A stretch of DNA of 64,000 bases. It comes from Polaribacter dokdonensis (GTDB lineage: Bacteria > Bacteroidota > Bacteroidia > Flavobacteriales > Flavobacteriaceae). Positions 18,293 through 27,800 of the stretch are shown here, piece by piece. The stretch is taken from assembly GCF_024362345.1 (NCBI RefSeq), contig NZ_CP101505.1, positions 2,625,501 through 2,689,500 on the forward strand, in the 5' to 3' direction. Below the pieces are notes generated by a model. It saw only the letters and a list, made by a program, of their open reading frames with translations, was not told the origin of the DNA and made no database searches. A program made the translations under genes and the position numbers. Numbering within the stretch: the first letter of the stretch is position 1; every line of letters begins with the position of its first letter.

Positions 18293-20791
18293 ATGGCAAA
18301 GAATTTAGTAATAGTAGAGTCACCAGCAAAAGCTAAAACTATCGAAAAATTTCTTGGTAAAGATTACCAAGTAGAATCAAGTTATGGGCATATTGCAGAT
18401 TTACCATCGAAAGAATTAGGTATAGATGTAGAAGGTGATTTTAGTCCTAAATATATAGTTTCCGATGATAAAAAACCAGTTGTTAAAAAATTAAAAAGTT
18501 TAGCAAAAAAAGCAGAAACTGTTTGGTTAGCAAGTGATGAAGATAGAGAAGGAGAGGCTATTGCTTGGCATTTAAAAGAGCAATTAGATTTAAAAGAAGA
18601 TAATACAAAACGTATTGTTTTTCATGAAATTACTAAAAAAGCAATTCTAAAAGCTGTAGAGAATCCTAGAGATATAGATTATCATATGGTAAATGCTCAG
18701 CAAGCACGTAGAGTTTTAGATAGACTTGTAGGGTATGAATTGTCACCAGTTTTATGGCGTAAAGTAAAGGGAGGTTTATCTGCAGGTAGAGTGCAATCTG
18801 TTGCAGTGCGTTTAATTGTAGAAAGAGAGAGAAGTATTCAAGATTTTAAACCAGAGACACATTATAAAGTAGTTGCTGAATTTTCAAATAATGAAGGTAA
18901 AAAGTTTAAAGCTACTATTCCTAAAAACTTCGATTCTAAAAAAGCTGCAGAAGACTTTTTAAAGTCCTGTGCTAATGCCGATTTTAACATTGCAGATTTA
19001 ACCAAAAAGCCAGCAAAAAAATCACCTGCAGCACCATTTACAACATCAACTTTACAACAAGAAGCATCTCGTAAATTAGGCTTTGCAGTGGGTAGAACAA
19101 TGCAAGTTGCACAACGTTTGTATGAAGCAGGTTTAATTACTTACATGAGAACAGATAGTGTAAATTTATCTGTAGATGCAAGAAACGAAGCTGAAGAAGA
19201 AATTATAGCTTCTTATGGTAAAGAATATAGTAAACAAAGAGTGTTTAAGTCTAAAGCAAAAGGTGCTCAAGAAGCCCATGAAGCCATTAGGCCAACCAAT
19301 ATGAAAATGCATTCTATTGATACTGAATATGATCAAAATAGATTGTATGATTTAATTTGGAAAAGAACCTTGGCTTCACAAATGAGTGATGCCCAATTAG
19401 AAAGAACTAATATCAAAATAGAAAACTCTGAAAACTCAAAAATCTTTACTGCAAATGGAGAGATGATTAAGTTTGAAGGGTTCTTAAAAGTGTATTTAGA
19501 AGGTAAAGATGATGATGAAGAAGAGCAAGCAGGAATGCTGCCCAATCTAAAAGTTAATGAAAGTCTAGATTATATTTTTATAAATGCAACTCAGCGTTTT
19601 ACAAGTCCTCCTTACAGATTTACAGAAGCATCTTTAGTAAAACAGTTAGAAGAATTAGGTATTGGTCGTCCATCAACATATGCACCAACAATTTCGACAG
19701 TTCAGAGAAGAGGTTATGTGGAAAAAGGCCAAAATGAAGGCGTTGAAAGAACTTACGAACAAATGATTTTAGCTGATGGAGCTGTTAAAAGTCAGCAATT
19801 ATCAGAAAAAACAGGTTCAGATAAAAATAAGTTAGTTCCTACAGATATTGGAAACATTGTAAACGACTTTTTAGTGGCCAATTTCTCTAATATATTAGAT
19901 TTTGGATTTACAGCAAAAGTTGAAAATTCTTTTGATGATATTTCTGAAGGTGATGAAGATTGGATAGAGATGATTAAAGATTTCTATACTAAGTTCCACG
20001 ATAATGTAGAAGATGTAAAAGAAAATGCAGAAAGAGAAAGTGGTGAACGCATTTTAGGAAAGCATCCAAAATCTGGTAAAACAGTTTTGGTACGTTTAGG
20101 AAAATTTGGACCTATTGCTCAAATAGGAGCTCCAGATGATGAGGAAAAGCAATTTGCTAGTTTAAATAAAGATCAAAATTTAGGTACAATTACATTAGAC
20201 GAAGCTTTAGAATTATTCTTGCTCCCTAAAACTTTAGGAACGTATGAAGATGAAGAAGTAATTGTTTCTAATGGGCGATTTGGACCTTACATTCGTTTTG
20301 GAAAAATGTTTGTTTCTTTAGATAAGGGAGAAAACCCAATGGAGGTTGATTTACCTAGAGCAGAAGAATTAATAAGAGCTAAGCAAAAAGCAGATGCTCC
20401 TATTTATCATTATGAAGATTTACCTGTGCAAAAAGGTGTGGGTAGATTTGGTCCTTTCATAAAGTGGAATGGCATGTTTATCAACGTAAATAAAAAGTAC
20501 GATTTTGATAACCTTTCTGATGATGATATTGTAGAGCTTATAGAAGTTAAAAAGCAAAAAGAGATAGATAAAGTTATCCATAATTGGGAAGATGTTGGTA
20601 TTCGTGTAGAAAAAGCAAGATGGGGTAGGTTTAATGTGTTAAAAGGAAAAATAAAAATTGAGCTTCCTAAAACTACAGATATTGAGAAACTATCTAAAGA
20701 AGAGGCTGTTAAGATGATTGAAGCAAAAACGCCGAAGAAAAAAGCAGCAAAGAAAAAAACGACAAAAAGAAAAACAGTAAAAAAGAAATAG
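18293..20791 (+). CDS. topA: DNA topoisomerase I
   Basis: 832 residues from ATG 18293 (MAKNLVIVESPAKAKTIEKF); an in-frame GTG six codons earlier is less likely. N-terminal TOPRIM domain (ESPAKAKTIE; ASDEDREGEAIAWHL), the type IA core with catalytic Tyr in LITYMRTDSVNLS, then C-terminal TopA_C-type repeats (VRLGKFGPIAQIG, NGRFGPYIRFG, VGRFGPFIKWNG, ARWGRFNVLKG) in place of Cys4 zinc fingers, and a Lys-rich tail. It relaxes negative supercoils. A ureohydrolase-like gene follows 34 bases downstream and may be cotranscribed. Confidence 0.96.
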   Translation: MAKNLVIVESPAKAKTIEKFLGKDYQVESSYGHIADLPSKELGIDVEGDFSPKYIVSDDKKPVVKKLKSLAKKAETVWLASDEDREGEAIAWHLKEQLDLKEDNTKRIVFHEITKKAILKAVENPRDIDYHMVNAQQARRVLDRLVGYELSPVLWRKVKGGLSAGRVQSVAVRLIVERERSIQDFKPETHYKVVAEFSNNEGKKFKATIPKNFDSKKAAEDFLKSCANADFNIADLTKKPAKKSPAAPFTTSTLQQEASRKLGFAVGRTMQVAQRLYEAGLITYMRTDSVNLSVDARNEAEEEIIASYGKEYSKQRVFKSKAKGAQEAHEAIRPTNMKMHSIDTEYDQNRLYDLIWKRTLASQMSDAQLERTNIKIENSENSKIFTANGEMIKFEGFLKVYLEGKDDDEEEQAGMLPNLKVNESLDYIFINATQRFTSPPYRFTEASLVKQLEELGIGRPSTYAPTISTVQRRGYVEKGQNEGVERTYEQMILADGAVKSQQLSEKTGSDKNKLVPTDIGNIVNDFLVANFSNILDFGFTAKVENSFDDISEGDEDWIEMIKDFYTKFHDNVEDVKENAERESGERILGKHPKSGKTVLVRLGKFGPIAQIGAPDDEEKQFASLNKDQNLGTITLDEALELFLLPKTLGTYEDEEVIVSNGRFGPYIRFGKMFVSLDKGENPMEVDLPRAEELIRAKQKADAPIYHYEDLPVQKGVGRFGPFIKWNGMFINVNKKYDFDNLSDDDIVELIEVKKQKEIDKVIHNWEDVGIRVEKARWGRFNVLKGKIKIELPKTTDIEKLSKEEAVKMIEAKTPKKKAAKKKTTKRKTVKKK

Positions 20792-20825
20792 TATTTTTGG
20801 TATCTTGCATACACAATTATAATTA

Positions 20826-21986
20826 ATGAATAAAGACTTCTTATCCCCTATAAAAGAAACTGCGCTTGCTCATTTGGTGTTACACTCACCTTTATGTTTA
20901 GGGAATAAAATTAGAATTCATTCAAATCAAACAGGTTTTCCAGATTTAGATGACGTTAAAATTGCCATTTTTGGTGTTCAGGAAGATAGAAACTCTGAAA
21001 ACAATTTTGGTTGTGGAGATGATTTACACTTTGTAAGAAGAAAAATTTACGAACTTTTTCCTGGAAATTGGCATACAGAGATTGCAGATATTGGTAATGT
21101 AGCTAAAGGAGATAAGGTTTCTGATACGTATTTTGCTGTTTCAGAGGTAATTACCTCTTTGCTTAAAAAAGATATCATTCCAATAATTATTGGAGGTGGT
21201 CAAGACATTACATATGTAAATTACAGGGCTTATGACACTTTGGAGCAATCTGTAAATATTACAGCAGTAGATAGTAGATTTGATCTAGGTAATTTAGATG
21301 ATGAATTAACTTCTCAATCTTACTTGAGTAAAATCATTATGCAAGAGCCTAACAATCTTTTCAACTATTGTAATGTTGGTTATCAGACGTATTTTAATTC
21401 GCAAGAAGCTATTCACCTTTTAGATAGTCTATTTTTCGATGCTTACAGATTAGGTAATGCTAAAGAATTAGAAAATATTGAACCAGCTTTTAGAAATGCA
21501 GATATAGTTTCTATAGACTTAGGGGCTGTTAGACAGAGTGAAGCACCAGCTAATAATAATGCCTCTCCAAACGGATTTTATGGTGAAGAAATTTGTGCAA
21601 TATCTAGATATGCAGGTTTGAGTGATAAAGTATCATCCTTTGGAATTTACGAGTATAATTCGAAACTAGATAACAATCATCAAACAGCAAATTTGATGGC
21701 TCAGATGATTTGGTATTTTATTGAAGGTGTGAATTATAGAGTAAAAGATTACCCTTTTTCAGGCAAAGAAAACTACCAAAAGTTTACTGTAATGTTAGAA
21801 GATGATGATCCTTTAGTGTTCTATAAAAGTAATAAAACAGGTCGTTGGTGGATAGAGATAAATATTTTATCAGATAATAAATACAAAAGACATGCGTTAA
21901 TACCATGTACATTTAAAGATTACACAGAGGCTACCAAACAAATAATACCAGAAAGATGGTATAAGGCCATGCAAAAAATGATGTAA
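20826..21986 (+). CDS. Arginase/formimidoylglutamase-fold protein, probably catalytically dead
   Basis: 386 residues of ureohydrolase fold, but the metal site is eroded. The usual GGGHD is GGGQD (Gln126), DAHxD is DSRFD (Arg151 for His), and SxDxDxxDP is SIDLGAVRQ (Gly233 for Asp). Asp149, Asp153 and Asp231 remain. Three of the six residues that hold the two Mn ions are thus lost, so hydrolysis is unlikely. The frame is intact and the protein is longer than HutG (321 residues) encoded at 46139, which keeps all motifs. It lies between topA and gldK, all plus strand. A structural or regulatory role is possible; annotation as an active enzyme would be wrong on this evidence. Confidence 0.82.
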   Translation: MNKDFLSPIKETALAHLVLHSPLCLGNKIRIHSNQTGFPDLDDVKIAIFGVQEDRNSENNFGCGDDLHFVRRKIYELFPGNWHTEIADIGNVAKGDKVSDTYFAVSEVITSLLKKDIIPIIIGGGQDITYVNYRAYDTLEQSVNITAVDSRFDLGNLDDELTSQSYLSKIIMQEPNNLFNYCNVGYQTYFNSQEAIHLLDSLFFDAYRLGNAKELENIEPAFRNADIVSIDLGAVRQSEAPANNNASPNGFYGEEICAISRYAGLSDKVSSFGIYEYNSKLDNNHQTANLMAQMIWYFIEGVNYRVKDYPFSGKENYQKFTVMLEDDDPLVFYKSNKTGRWWIEINILSDNKYKRHALIPCTFKDYTEATKQIIPERWYKAMQKMM

Positions 21987-22092
21987 TTAAAGAATAATAT
22001 AAATTTCAATACGTTAAAATGCAGATTCAACATTGTATTTTAGCAAAAAAAATAATAGGTTTACGAACTTTTAGTAAAGACAAAAATAAAAT

Positions 22093-23454
22093 ATGAAGAA
22101 AGCAGCAATATTTGCACTTTTAATAGCCGTTTTTTACAGTTGTGGTTCTAATGATAGAGGGGAATTAGTAGGAGTCAAGTCTAAAAAGAAGTGGTTTTCA
22201 GAGAAACCATTTGGTATGGTGTTAATTCCAGGAGGCTCATTTACAATGGGTAAGCAAGATGAGGACATTATTGGTACAATGAACTCACCAACAAAAACAG
22301 TAACTGTTAGGCCATATTTTATGGATGAAACAGAGATAACTAATAACGAATATAAAGAGTTTGTTGTTTGGGTTAGAGATTCTGTTACAAGAACAAAATT
22401 GGCATATCAAGCAGAGTTTGCAGCTTTAGGCGCAACTCCAGATCCTACAGGTAATAATAATAGAGCAACTGGTATTCAGTTATATAAGTTTAAGGATACT
22501 GTAGAAAACTCAACTCCTTACCAAAGATATATGTATGAAAACTATTATCAGTTTGATACCATACAACCTTTAAATTGGGAAGAAGATTTAATTTGGAAGA
22601 AAGAAGAATATCCAGATATGGATTATGTAGAGGTTATGGATTCCTTATACATTAGTAGAGAGGATGCTGTAGATGGTGTTAGAACTTTTAATACTAAATT
22701 TTTAAAGTACAAATACTCTTGGTTTGATAGAGATAATGCTGCCAGAAAAGGTGGTGATAGGAAAGATTTTGTGCAAACAGAGATTTTAAATATTTATCCA
22801 GATACAACAGTTTGGGTTAAAGATTTTAACTATTCGTACAATGATCCAATGCATCAAGATTACTTTTCACACCAATCTTATGGAGATTATCCTGTAGTAG
22901 GTGTTACTTGGGGTCAAGCAAATGCATTTTGTAATTGGAGAACTAAGAAAAAGAACGATTATTTAAAAAATAAAAAGAATGCAGCTCAAGTACCTGCGTT
23001 TAGACTGCCAACAGAAGCTGAATGGGAATATGCAGCTAGAGGTGGTCTGGAGTTTGCAACTTATCCTTGGGGTACAGGAAGTACAACTAGTGATAGAGGT
23101 TGTTTCTTAGCAAACTTTAAACCAGTTAGAGGTAATTATGCAGTAGATGGCGCTTTATATACTATGGAAGCTGAGTCATACAACGCAAATGATTACGGAT
23201 TATATAACATGGCTGGTAACGTTTCAGAATGGACAAATACAGCATATAACTTATCATCTTACTACATGGCTTCTACAATGAATCCTAATGTAGAGGATAG
23301 AAAAAATAAAAGAAAAATTGTAAGAGGTGGTTCTTGGAAAGATGTAGCATATTATTTAGAAGTGGGGTCTAGAGATTATGAGTATGCTGATACAGCTAGA
23401 AGCTATATTGGCTTTAGAACCGTTCAAAATTACATTGGTACAACAAATAACTAA
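22093..23454 (+). CDS. gldK: Type IX secretion/gliding lipoprotein GldK
   Basis: 453 residues with a lipoprotein signal (AVFYSCGSND, lipobox Cys17) and an FGE-sulfatase-like domain: GMVLIPGGSFTMGKQDED, PTEAEWEYAARGG, YNMAGNVSEWT and RKIVRGGSWKDVAYYLEVG. GldK makes, with GldN, the periplasmic ring attached to the outer membrane in the type IX secretion system, which also powers gliding. It is the first of four consecutive genes gldK-L-M-N on the plus strand, separated from the arginase-like gene by 106 bases. The related GldJ is not in this window. Confidence 0.95.
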   Translation: MKKAAIFALLIAVFYSCGSNDRGELVGVKSKKKWFSEKPFGMVLIPGGSFTMGKQDEDIIGTMNSPTKTVTVRPYFMDETEITNNEYKEFVVWVRDSVTRTKLAYQAEFAALGATPDPTGNNNRATGIQLYKFKDTVENSTPYQRYMYENYYQFDTIQPLNWEEDLIWKKEEYPDMDYVEVMDSLYISREDAVDGVRTFNTKFLKYKYSWFDRDNAARKGGDRKDFVQTEILNIYPDTTVWVKDFNYSYNDPMHQDYFSHQSYGDYPVVGVTWGQANAFCNWRTKKKNDYLKNKKNAAQVPAFRLPTEAEWEYAARGGLEFATYPWGTGSTTSDRGCFLANFKPVRGNYAVDGALYTMEAESYNANDYGLYNMAGNVSEWTNTAYNLSSYYMASTMNPNVEDRKNKRKIVRGGSWKDVAYYLEVGSRDYEYADTARSYIGFRTVQNYIGTTNN

Positions 23455-23483
23455 AACTTAAAAAAAAAAAACAAAAAAGAATC

Positions 23484-24119
23484 ATGGCACAGTCTAGAAC
23501 TTATAAAAAAACAATGAATTTCGTTTACGGAATGGGAGCTGCAGTTGTAATAGTTGGAGCATTATTTAAAATTCAACACATCTCATTTGGTCCTTTAACA
23601 GGTGGTTTAATGTTAACCATTGGTTTATTAGTAGAAGCAGGTGTATTCGCAATTTCTGCATTTGATACTCCAGAGGATGAATTTGATTGGTCTAAAGTAT
23701 ATCCAGAATTAGGCGAAGATAGTGTAACAGTGGAAGAAAAAGTTGGTGCAGAAGGAATGTTATCTCAAAAATTAGATAACTTATTACACGAAGCTAAAAT
23801 TGATGCTGAATTAATGCAAAATTTAGGAAGTAGCATGAAAAATTTCCAAGGTGCAGCAGAAGGTTTATCTGCAGCCTCAGAATCTATTTCATCTACCAAC
23901 AAATACAATGAGCAAGTTTCTATGGCAGCTGTTCAAATGGAAACGTTAAACAACCTATACAAAATACAAGTAGAAAACTCTAGCAAGCAAACTGAATTAA
24001 ATTCAGCTGTGGTAGAAAATACAGAAAGACTAAAAGAACAAATGGATTCTTTAGCGAAAAACTTATCTTCTTTAAATGGAGTTTATGGTAATATGTTATC
24101 TGCAATGTCAAGCAAATAA
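23484..24119 (+). CDS. gldL: Type IX secretion/gliding motor protein GldL
   Basis: 211 residues: two N-terminal membrane helices (about 13-32 and 38-58; NFVYGMGAAVVIVGALFKI, GGLMLTIGLLVEAGVFAISA) and a long cytoplasmic coiled coil. The acidic residue in the second helix (Glu of VEAG) is the one proposed to carry protons in the family. With GldM it forms the inner-membrane rotary motor driven by the proton gradient. It starts 29 bases after gldK and ends 45 before gldM. Confidence 0.95.
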   Translation: MAQSRTYKKTMNFVYGMGAAVVIVGALFKIQHISFGPLTGGLMLTIGLLVEAGVFAISAFDTPEDEFDWSKVYPELGEDSVTVEEKVGAEGMLSQKLDNLLHEAKIDAELMQNLGSSMKNFQGAAEGLSAASESISSTNKYNEQVSMAAVQMETLNNLYKIQVENSSKQTELNSAVVENTERLKEQMDSLAKNLSSLNGVYGNMLSAMSSK

Positions 24120-24164
24120 TTAGTTCAAATTAATATTTAATACAAAAAACTAATTTAAAAAGTT

Positions 24165-25697
24165 ATGGCAGGAGGAAAAATGTCTGCAAGGCAGAAGATG
24201 ATTAACTTAATGTACTTGGTATTTATTGCAATGTTAGCAATGAATATGAGTAAAGAAGTTTTATCCGCTTTTGGCTTCATGAATGAAAAATTAGTAGAAA
24301 ATAATATTTCTACAATTGAGAAGAATAACGAAGCTTATGCAAATTTAGATACAAAAGCTTCAGAGCAAAAAGAAAAGTTTGGACCGTTAAAAGTTCAAGC
24401 AGATAAAATAAAAACATATTCAAATGATTTTTATGATTATTTAGCTGCATTAAAGTCAAAAATGTTGACTGAGATTGAAGATAAAGATGATTATGAAGCA
24501 ATGGATAAGACTGATTGGTTAGATACGTATTTCTTTAAAGGGGATACTTATACTGAAGAAGGTCAGGAGTTTTTAAATAGAATAAATAACTACAGAACTA
24601 ATGTAATAGAAGTTTTAGGTAGTGATAGTAAATTTGTTCCTGTTTTAAATAAAAGATTCTCTACAGAACCAGTAATAGATTCTGAAACAGACAAAGAAGT
24701 GCCATTTTTAAAGGCTAGATATGAAGGTTTTCCAATGGTAGCTTCATTAACAAACTTTACACAAATGCAAGCAGATATCAGAAATACTGAGTCTGATATT
24801 GTTACCAACCTTTTAGGTGGTAAATTAGAAGAGGCATTGTCTTTAAACAATTATACAGGTATTGTACGTTTAAATAAAAGCGCATATTTCGCAGGTGAAA
24901 AAGTTACAGGTGAAGTTGTTTTAGGTAGATATGATGCATCACTAGTACCAGATAAAGTAATTTTAAATGGTAAAGATGCAACAGATGCTGTACAAAATGG
25001 GCAAGTAATCTTAAATATGCCTGCAGGTAATGTAGGAGAGAAAACAATAAAAGGAACAATTTTCTTTAGAGAAAATGGAGAAGAAGTTCCTGTGCCATTT
25101 GAAAGTAAATATTCTGTTATTGCAGAACCAAGTTCTGCTGTAGTTTCTGCAGATAAAATGAATGTGGTCTATAGAGGTTTAGACAACCCAATTTCGGTTT
25201 CATTACCAGGTGTTGGGGCTAACAATCTAAAAGTTTCTGCTGCAGGAGGTAAATTAACAAAATCAGGAGCTGGTTATATTATTAGACCAGGAAGTGGTAA
25301 TGTTGCTACTATAAATGTAAGTGCTAAATTAAGCAGTGGTAAAACTGTAAATTCAAAAGCTACATTTAGAATTAAAGATATTCCAGCAGCAATGGGTTCT
25401 GTGCGTAATCAATATGGTACTGTAAGAATGCCAAAATCAGGTTTAGCAAATGCACCAATTAATGCAGGTTTACCAGATTTTGAATTCGATTTAAAAATTC
25501 AGGTTAAGAGTTTTAAAATTAAAGTTCCAGGAGAATTAACCATTATTGTTAATGGTACAAAATTAAATGCAGCTGCTAAAAAAGTATTATCTAAAGCAAG
25601 AAGAGGAGATATCATTAACATTTATGATATTAAAGCTACTGCTAATGGGTATAACCTTAAAAAGGTTTTACCAGTTAATATAGAGCTGACTAATTAG
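24165..25697 (+). CDS. gldM: Type IX secretion/gliding motor protein GldM
   Basis: 510 residues with a single N-terminal membrane helix (about 12-32; MINLMYLVFIAMLAMNMSKEVL) and a large periplasmic part of successive domains: a helical one (about 35-220) and three beta domains, the last with IKVPGELTIIVNG. The periplasmic shaft carries motor rotation from GldL to the GldK-GldN ring. Length and start MAGGKMSARQKMINL are typical. gldN begins 13 bases downstream. Confidence 0.95.
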   Translation: MAGGKMSARQKMINLMYLVFIAMLAMNMSKEVLSAFGFMNEKLVENNISTIEKNNEAYANLDTKASEQKEKFGPLKVQADKIKTYSNDFYDYLAALKSKMLTEIEDKDDYEAMDKTDWLDTYFFKGDTYTEEGQEFLNRINNYRTNVIEVLGSDSKFVPVLNKRFSTEPVIDSETDKEVPFLKARYEGFPMVASLTNFTQMQADIRNTESDIVTNLLGGKLEEALSLNNYTGIVRLNKSAYFAGEKVTGEVVLGRYDASLVPDKVILNGKDATDAVQNGQVILNMPAGNVGEKTIKGTIFFRENGEEVPVPFESKYSVIAEPSSAVVSADKMNVVYRGLDNPISVSLPGVGANNLKVSAAGGKLTKSGAGYIIRPGSGNVATINVSAKLSSGKTVNSKATFRIKDIPAAMGSVRNQYGTVRMPKSGLANAPINAGLPDFEFDLKIQVKSFKIKVPGELTIIVNGTKLNAAAKKVLSKARRGDIINIYDIKATANGYNLKKVLPVNIELTN

Positions 25698-25710
25698 AAA
25701 AATATAAATT

Positions 25711-26565
25711 ATGGTTAGAAATTGTATACTAGTATTTCTTTTCTGTCTATCAGCAAGTTTTGTAAACGCACAAGCAAATGTGTTAAACGCAAAATCTGCA
25801 GATGAAATTGGTAAGAGAAGTACAGAAAGATTAGAGGCAGATAATGATGGCCCAATACCTTATGGATATGTAGATGATAGAGATATTATGTGGTCTAAAG
25901 TAGTTTGGGAGTTTGTAGATTTAAATCAAAAAATAAACTTACCATATTATTTTCCAATAGATACAACAAGTATTTCTTCAGACAGAAGATCTTTGTTCGA
26001 TACTTTAATAAAGGGAATCAGACAAGGTAAAATTAAAGAAGCGTATACAGATTCTTTCTTTACTTCTAAAATTACACAAGACGAAATAGATACACGTTTA
26101 GTAAACATTAGAGATGAAAATGGTTATGTAGATACTTTTAATCTTCAAACAGAAGACGTTGCAGGTTACATGTTAAAAGGTATGTGGTATTTTGATAAAC
26201 GTCAAGGAGAAATGAAATACAGACTTTTGGCATTAGCACCAATGGGTAAAGATGTACAAACTTTAGGAGTAGAAAATATAGAAGATGATAATTTGTATGA
26301 ATTATTCTGGATTTTCTTTCCAGATGCAAGAGAGGTTCTACACGATTCTAAAGTTTTTAATCCAATGAATGCATCTCAACCAATTTCTTATGACCATTTA
26401 TTAAACGCAAGACGTTTTAATTCAGTCATTGTAAGAGAAGAGAATATTTATGGTAACAGAGCCATAGAAGATTACATTCGAGGTAATTCTTTATTTCAGT
26501 TGCTAGAAGCCAACAAAATTAAAGAAGACATAAGAAACAGAGAAATAGACATGTGGAACTACTAA
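25711..26565 (+). CDS. gldN: Type IX secretion/gliding ring protein GldN
   Basis: 284 residues with a signal peptide (1-20, ending SFVNAQ) and the GldN/PorN domain (DDRDIMWSKVVWEFVDLNQKINLPYYF is the conserved opening, split here as DDRDIMWSKVVWEF and DLNQKINLPYYF). It pairs with GldK to form the periplasmic ring of the type IX secretion system. It ends the operon; a terminator follows 20 bases later. Confidence 0.95.
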   Translation: MVRNCILVFLFCLSASFVNAQANVLNAKSADEIGKRSTERLEADNDGPIPYGYVDDRDIMWSKVVWEFVDLNQKINLPYYFPIDTTSISSDRRSLFDTLIKGIRQGKIKEAYTDSFFTSKITQDEIDTRLVNIRDENGYVDTFNLQTEDVAGYMLKGMWYFDKRQGEMKYRLLALAPMGKDVQTLGVENIEDDNLYELFWIFFPDAREVLHDSKVFNPMNASQPISYDHLLNARRFNSVIVREENIYGNRAIEDYIRGNSLFQLLEANKIKEDIRNREIDMWNY

Positions 26566-26586
26566 AGTTCTGTCTTAAAAATATTA

Positions 26587-26614
26587 AAAACGTTTGCTAA
26601 AGCAAGCGTTTTTT
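26587..26614 (+). terminator. Intrinsic terminator of the gldKLMN operon
   Basis: An 8-base-pair stem CGTTTGCT / AGCAAGCG (one G-T pair) with a 2-base AA loop that may open to more, flanked by A and T runs, followed by TTTTTT. Confidence 0.8.
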
Positions 26615-26620
26615 GTTTGT

Positions 26621-26696
26621 AGCTATTTCCTGCTTTTCGCACTCGCTTTTTTTCATTCTTCAAAAAGAGCTCAAACAATTGCTACAATCAGGGCTA
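26621..26696 (-). repeat. Probable dispersed intergenic element (AGCCCTGAT ... AGCAGGAAATAGCT type)
   Basis: Read on the minus strand, the stretch opens TAGCCCTGATTGTAGCAATT and closes GAAAAGCAGGAAATAGCT. The centre can fold: GAGCTCTTTTTGAAG pairs partly with the AAAAAAAGCGAG side. The ends resemble an intergenic repeat that I recall from many Flavobacteriia genomes (AGCCC-GAT-GAAGC ... GGAAATAGCT). It is GC-richer than its surroundings and not coding. Only one copy is in the window, so repeat status rests on memory. Confidence 0.5.
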
Positions 26697-26757
26697 AACT
26701 AGTTTATAAGTATAGTCATCCCTTTCAATTAAAACAAAACTTAAGTACTTTTACAGC

Positions 26758-27798
26758 GTGAAATTAGATTACATTATAGTTGGTTTAGGTTTGGCAGGTT
26801 TAGCTTTTGCAGAACAGCTTATAAATGCAAATAAGAGCTTTGTTGTTTTTGAAGACAGTTCTCAAACATCATCACTTGTAGCAGGTGGTGTGTACAACCC
26901 TGTTATTCTAAAAAGATTTACGCCTGTTTGGAATGCAAAAGAACAATTGCAAATTGCTTTACCTTTTTACGAAGGAGTAGAACAGAAGTTTCAAACCACT
27001 TTCGATTATAAATTTCAGACTAAAAAAGTATTTAAATCAATAGAAGATCAGAACAATTGGTTTGCTGCCTTAGATAATTCTAAATTAATAGATTATTTAG
27101 ATGCAGATTTAGATCATCAGAAAAAAGAAGGTGTTATTGCTGATTTTGGTTTTGGGAATGTAAAGCAAACAGGTAGAATTGATACTAAAAAATTAGTGGA
27201 TACTTATAGAGGTTATTTAGAAAAAAGAGCACTAATTAAATTTGAGCAATTCAACCACCAACTAATTAAATTTCACCCAAATCACTTAGCCTATAAAGAT
27301 ATTGATGCAAACAGAATTGTTTTTTGTGAAGGTTTTGGAATGAGAGAAAATATTTTTTTTAATTACTTACCACTAAATGAGGTAAAAGGTGAATTGATTA
27401 CCATTCATGCTCCGAATTTAAAAATAGATTTTCAATTAAAGTCCACCTTATTTGTGCTTCCTTTAGGAGAGGATGTTTACAAAGTTGGAGCTACATTCAA
27501 TTGGTCAGATAAAACTTCTAATCCATCAAAAGAAGGCAGAGAAGAGTTAATTAAAAAATTAGAAAAGGTTATTAATGTTCCTTATAAAGTACTATCTCAA
27601 TCTGCAGGTATTAGACCAACTGTAAAAGACAGAAGACCTTTAGTAGGTACTCAACCCGCTTTTCCTAATTTGGCAATATTAAATGGTTTAGGTACAAGAG
27701 GAGTAATGATTGCACCAACAATGGCTAAAGCACTTTTTAATCACTTAGAAAAAGGAGAAGAGTTAGATTCAGAAATAGATATTAAAAGATTCGAATAG
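26758..27798 (+). CDS. FAD-dependent oxidoreductase, DadA/ThiO-like
   Basis: 346 residues starting with a GTG that gives MKLDYIIVGLGLAGLAFAEQL, a clear dinucleotide-binding motif. ASSLVAGGVYN-like sequence (SSLVAGGVYNPVI) follows, and the C terminus has SAGIRPTVKDRRPLVGTQP and LNGLGTRGVMIAP, the closing motif of the DAO family. The enzyme should oxidise an amine or amino acid with FAD; the substrate cannot be named. TACTTTTA just before the GTG is a possible -7 box, which would leave almost no leader. The gene is convergent with the DUF983 gene. Confidence 0.85.
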   Translation: MKLDYIIVGLGLAGLAFAEQLINANKSFVVFEDSSQTSSLVAGGVYNPVILKRFTPVWNAKEQLQIALPFYEGVEQKFQTTFDYKFQTKKVFKSIEDQNNWFAALDNSKLIDYLDADLDHQKKEGVIADFGFGNVKQTGRIDTKKLVDTYRGYLEKRALIKFEQFNHQLIKFHPNHLAYKDIDANRIVFCEGFGMRENIFFNYLPLNEVKGELITIHAPNLKIDFQLKSTLFVLPLGEDVYKVGATFNWSDKTSNPSKEGREELIKKLEKVINVPYKVLSQSAGIRPTVKDRRPLVGTQPAFPNLAILNGLGTRGVMIAPTMAKALFNHLEKGEELDSEIDIKRFE

Positions 27799-27800
27799 GA

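Noticed and set aside
20410..20814. A 134-codon minus-strand frame over the end of topA
   Set aside because: It mirrors the Lys-rich C-terminal repeats and tail of topA, giving a Phe/Ser-rich chain without any family pattern.
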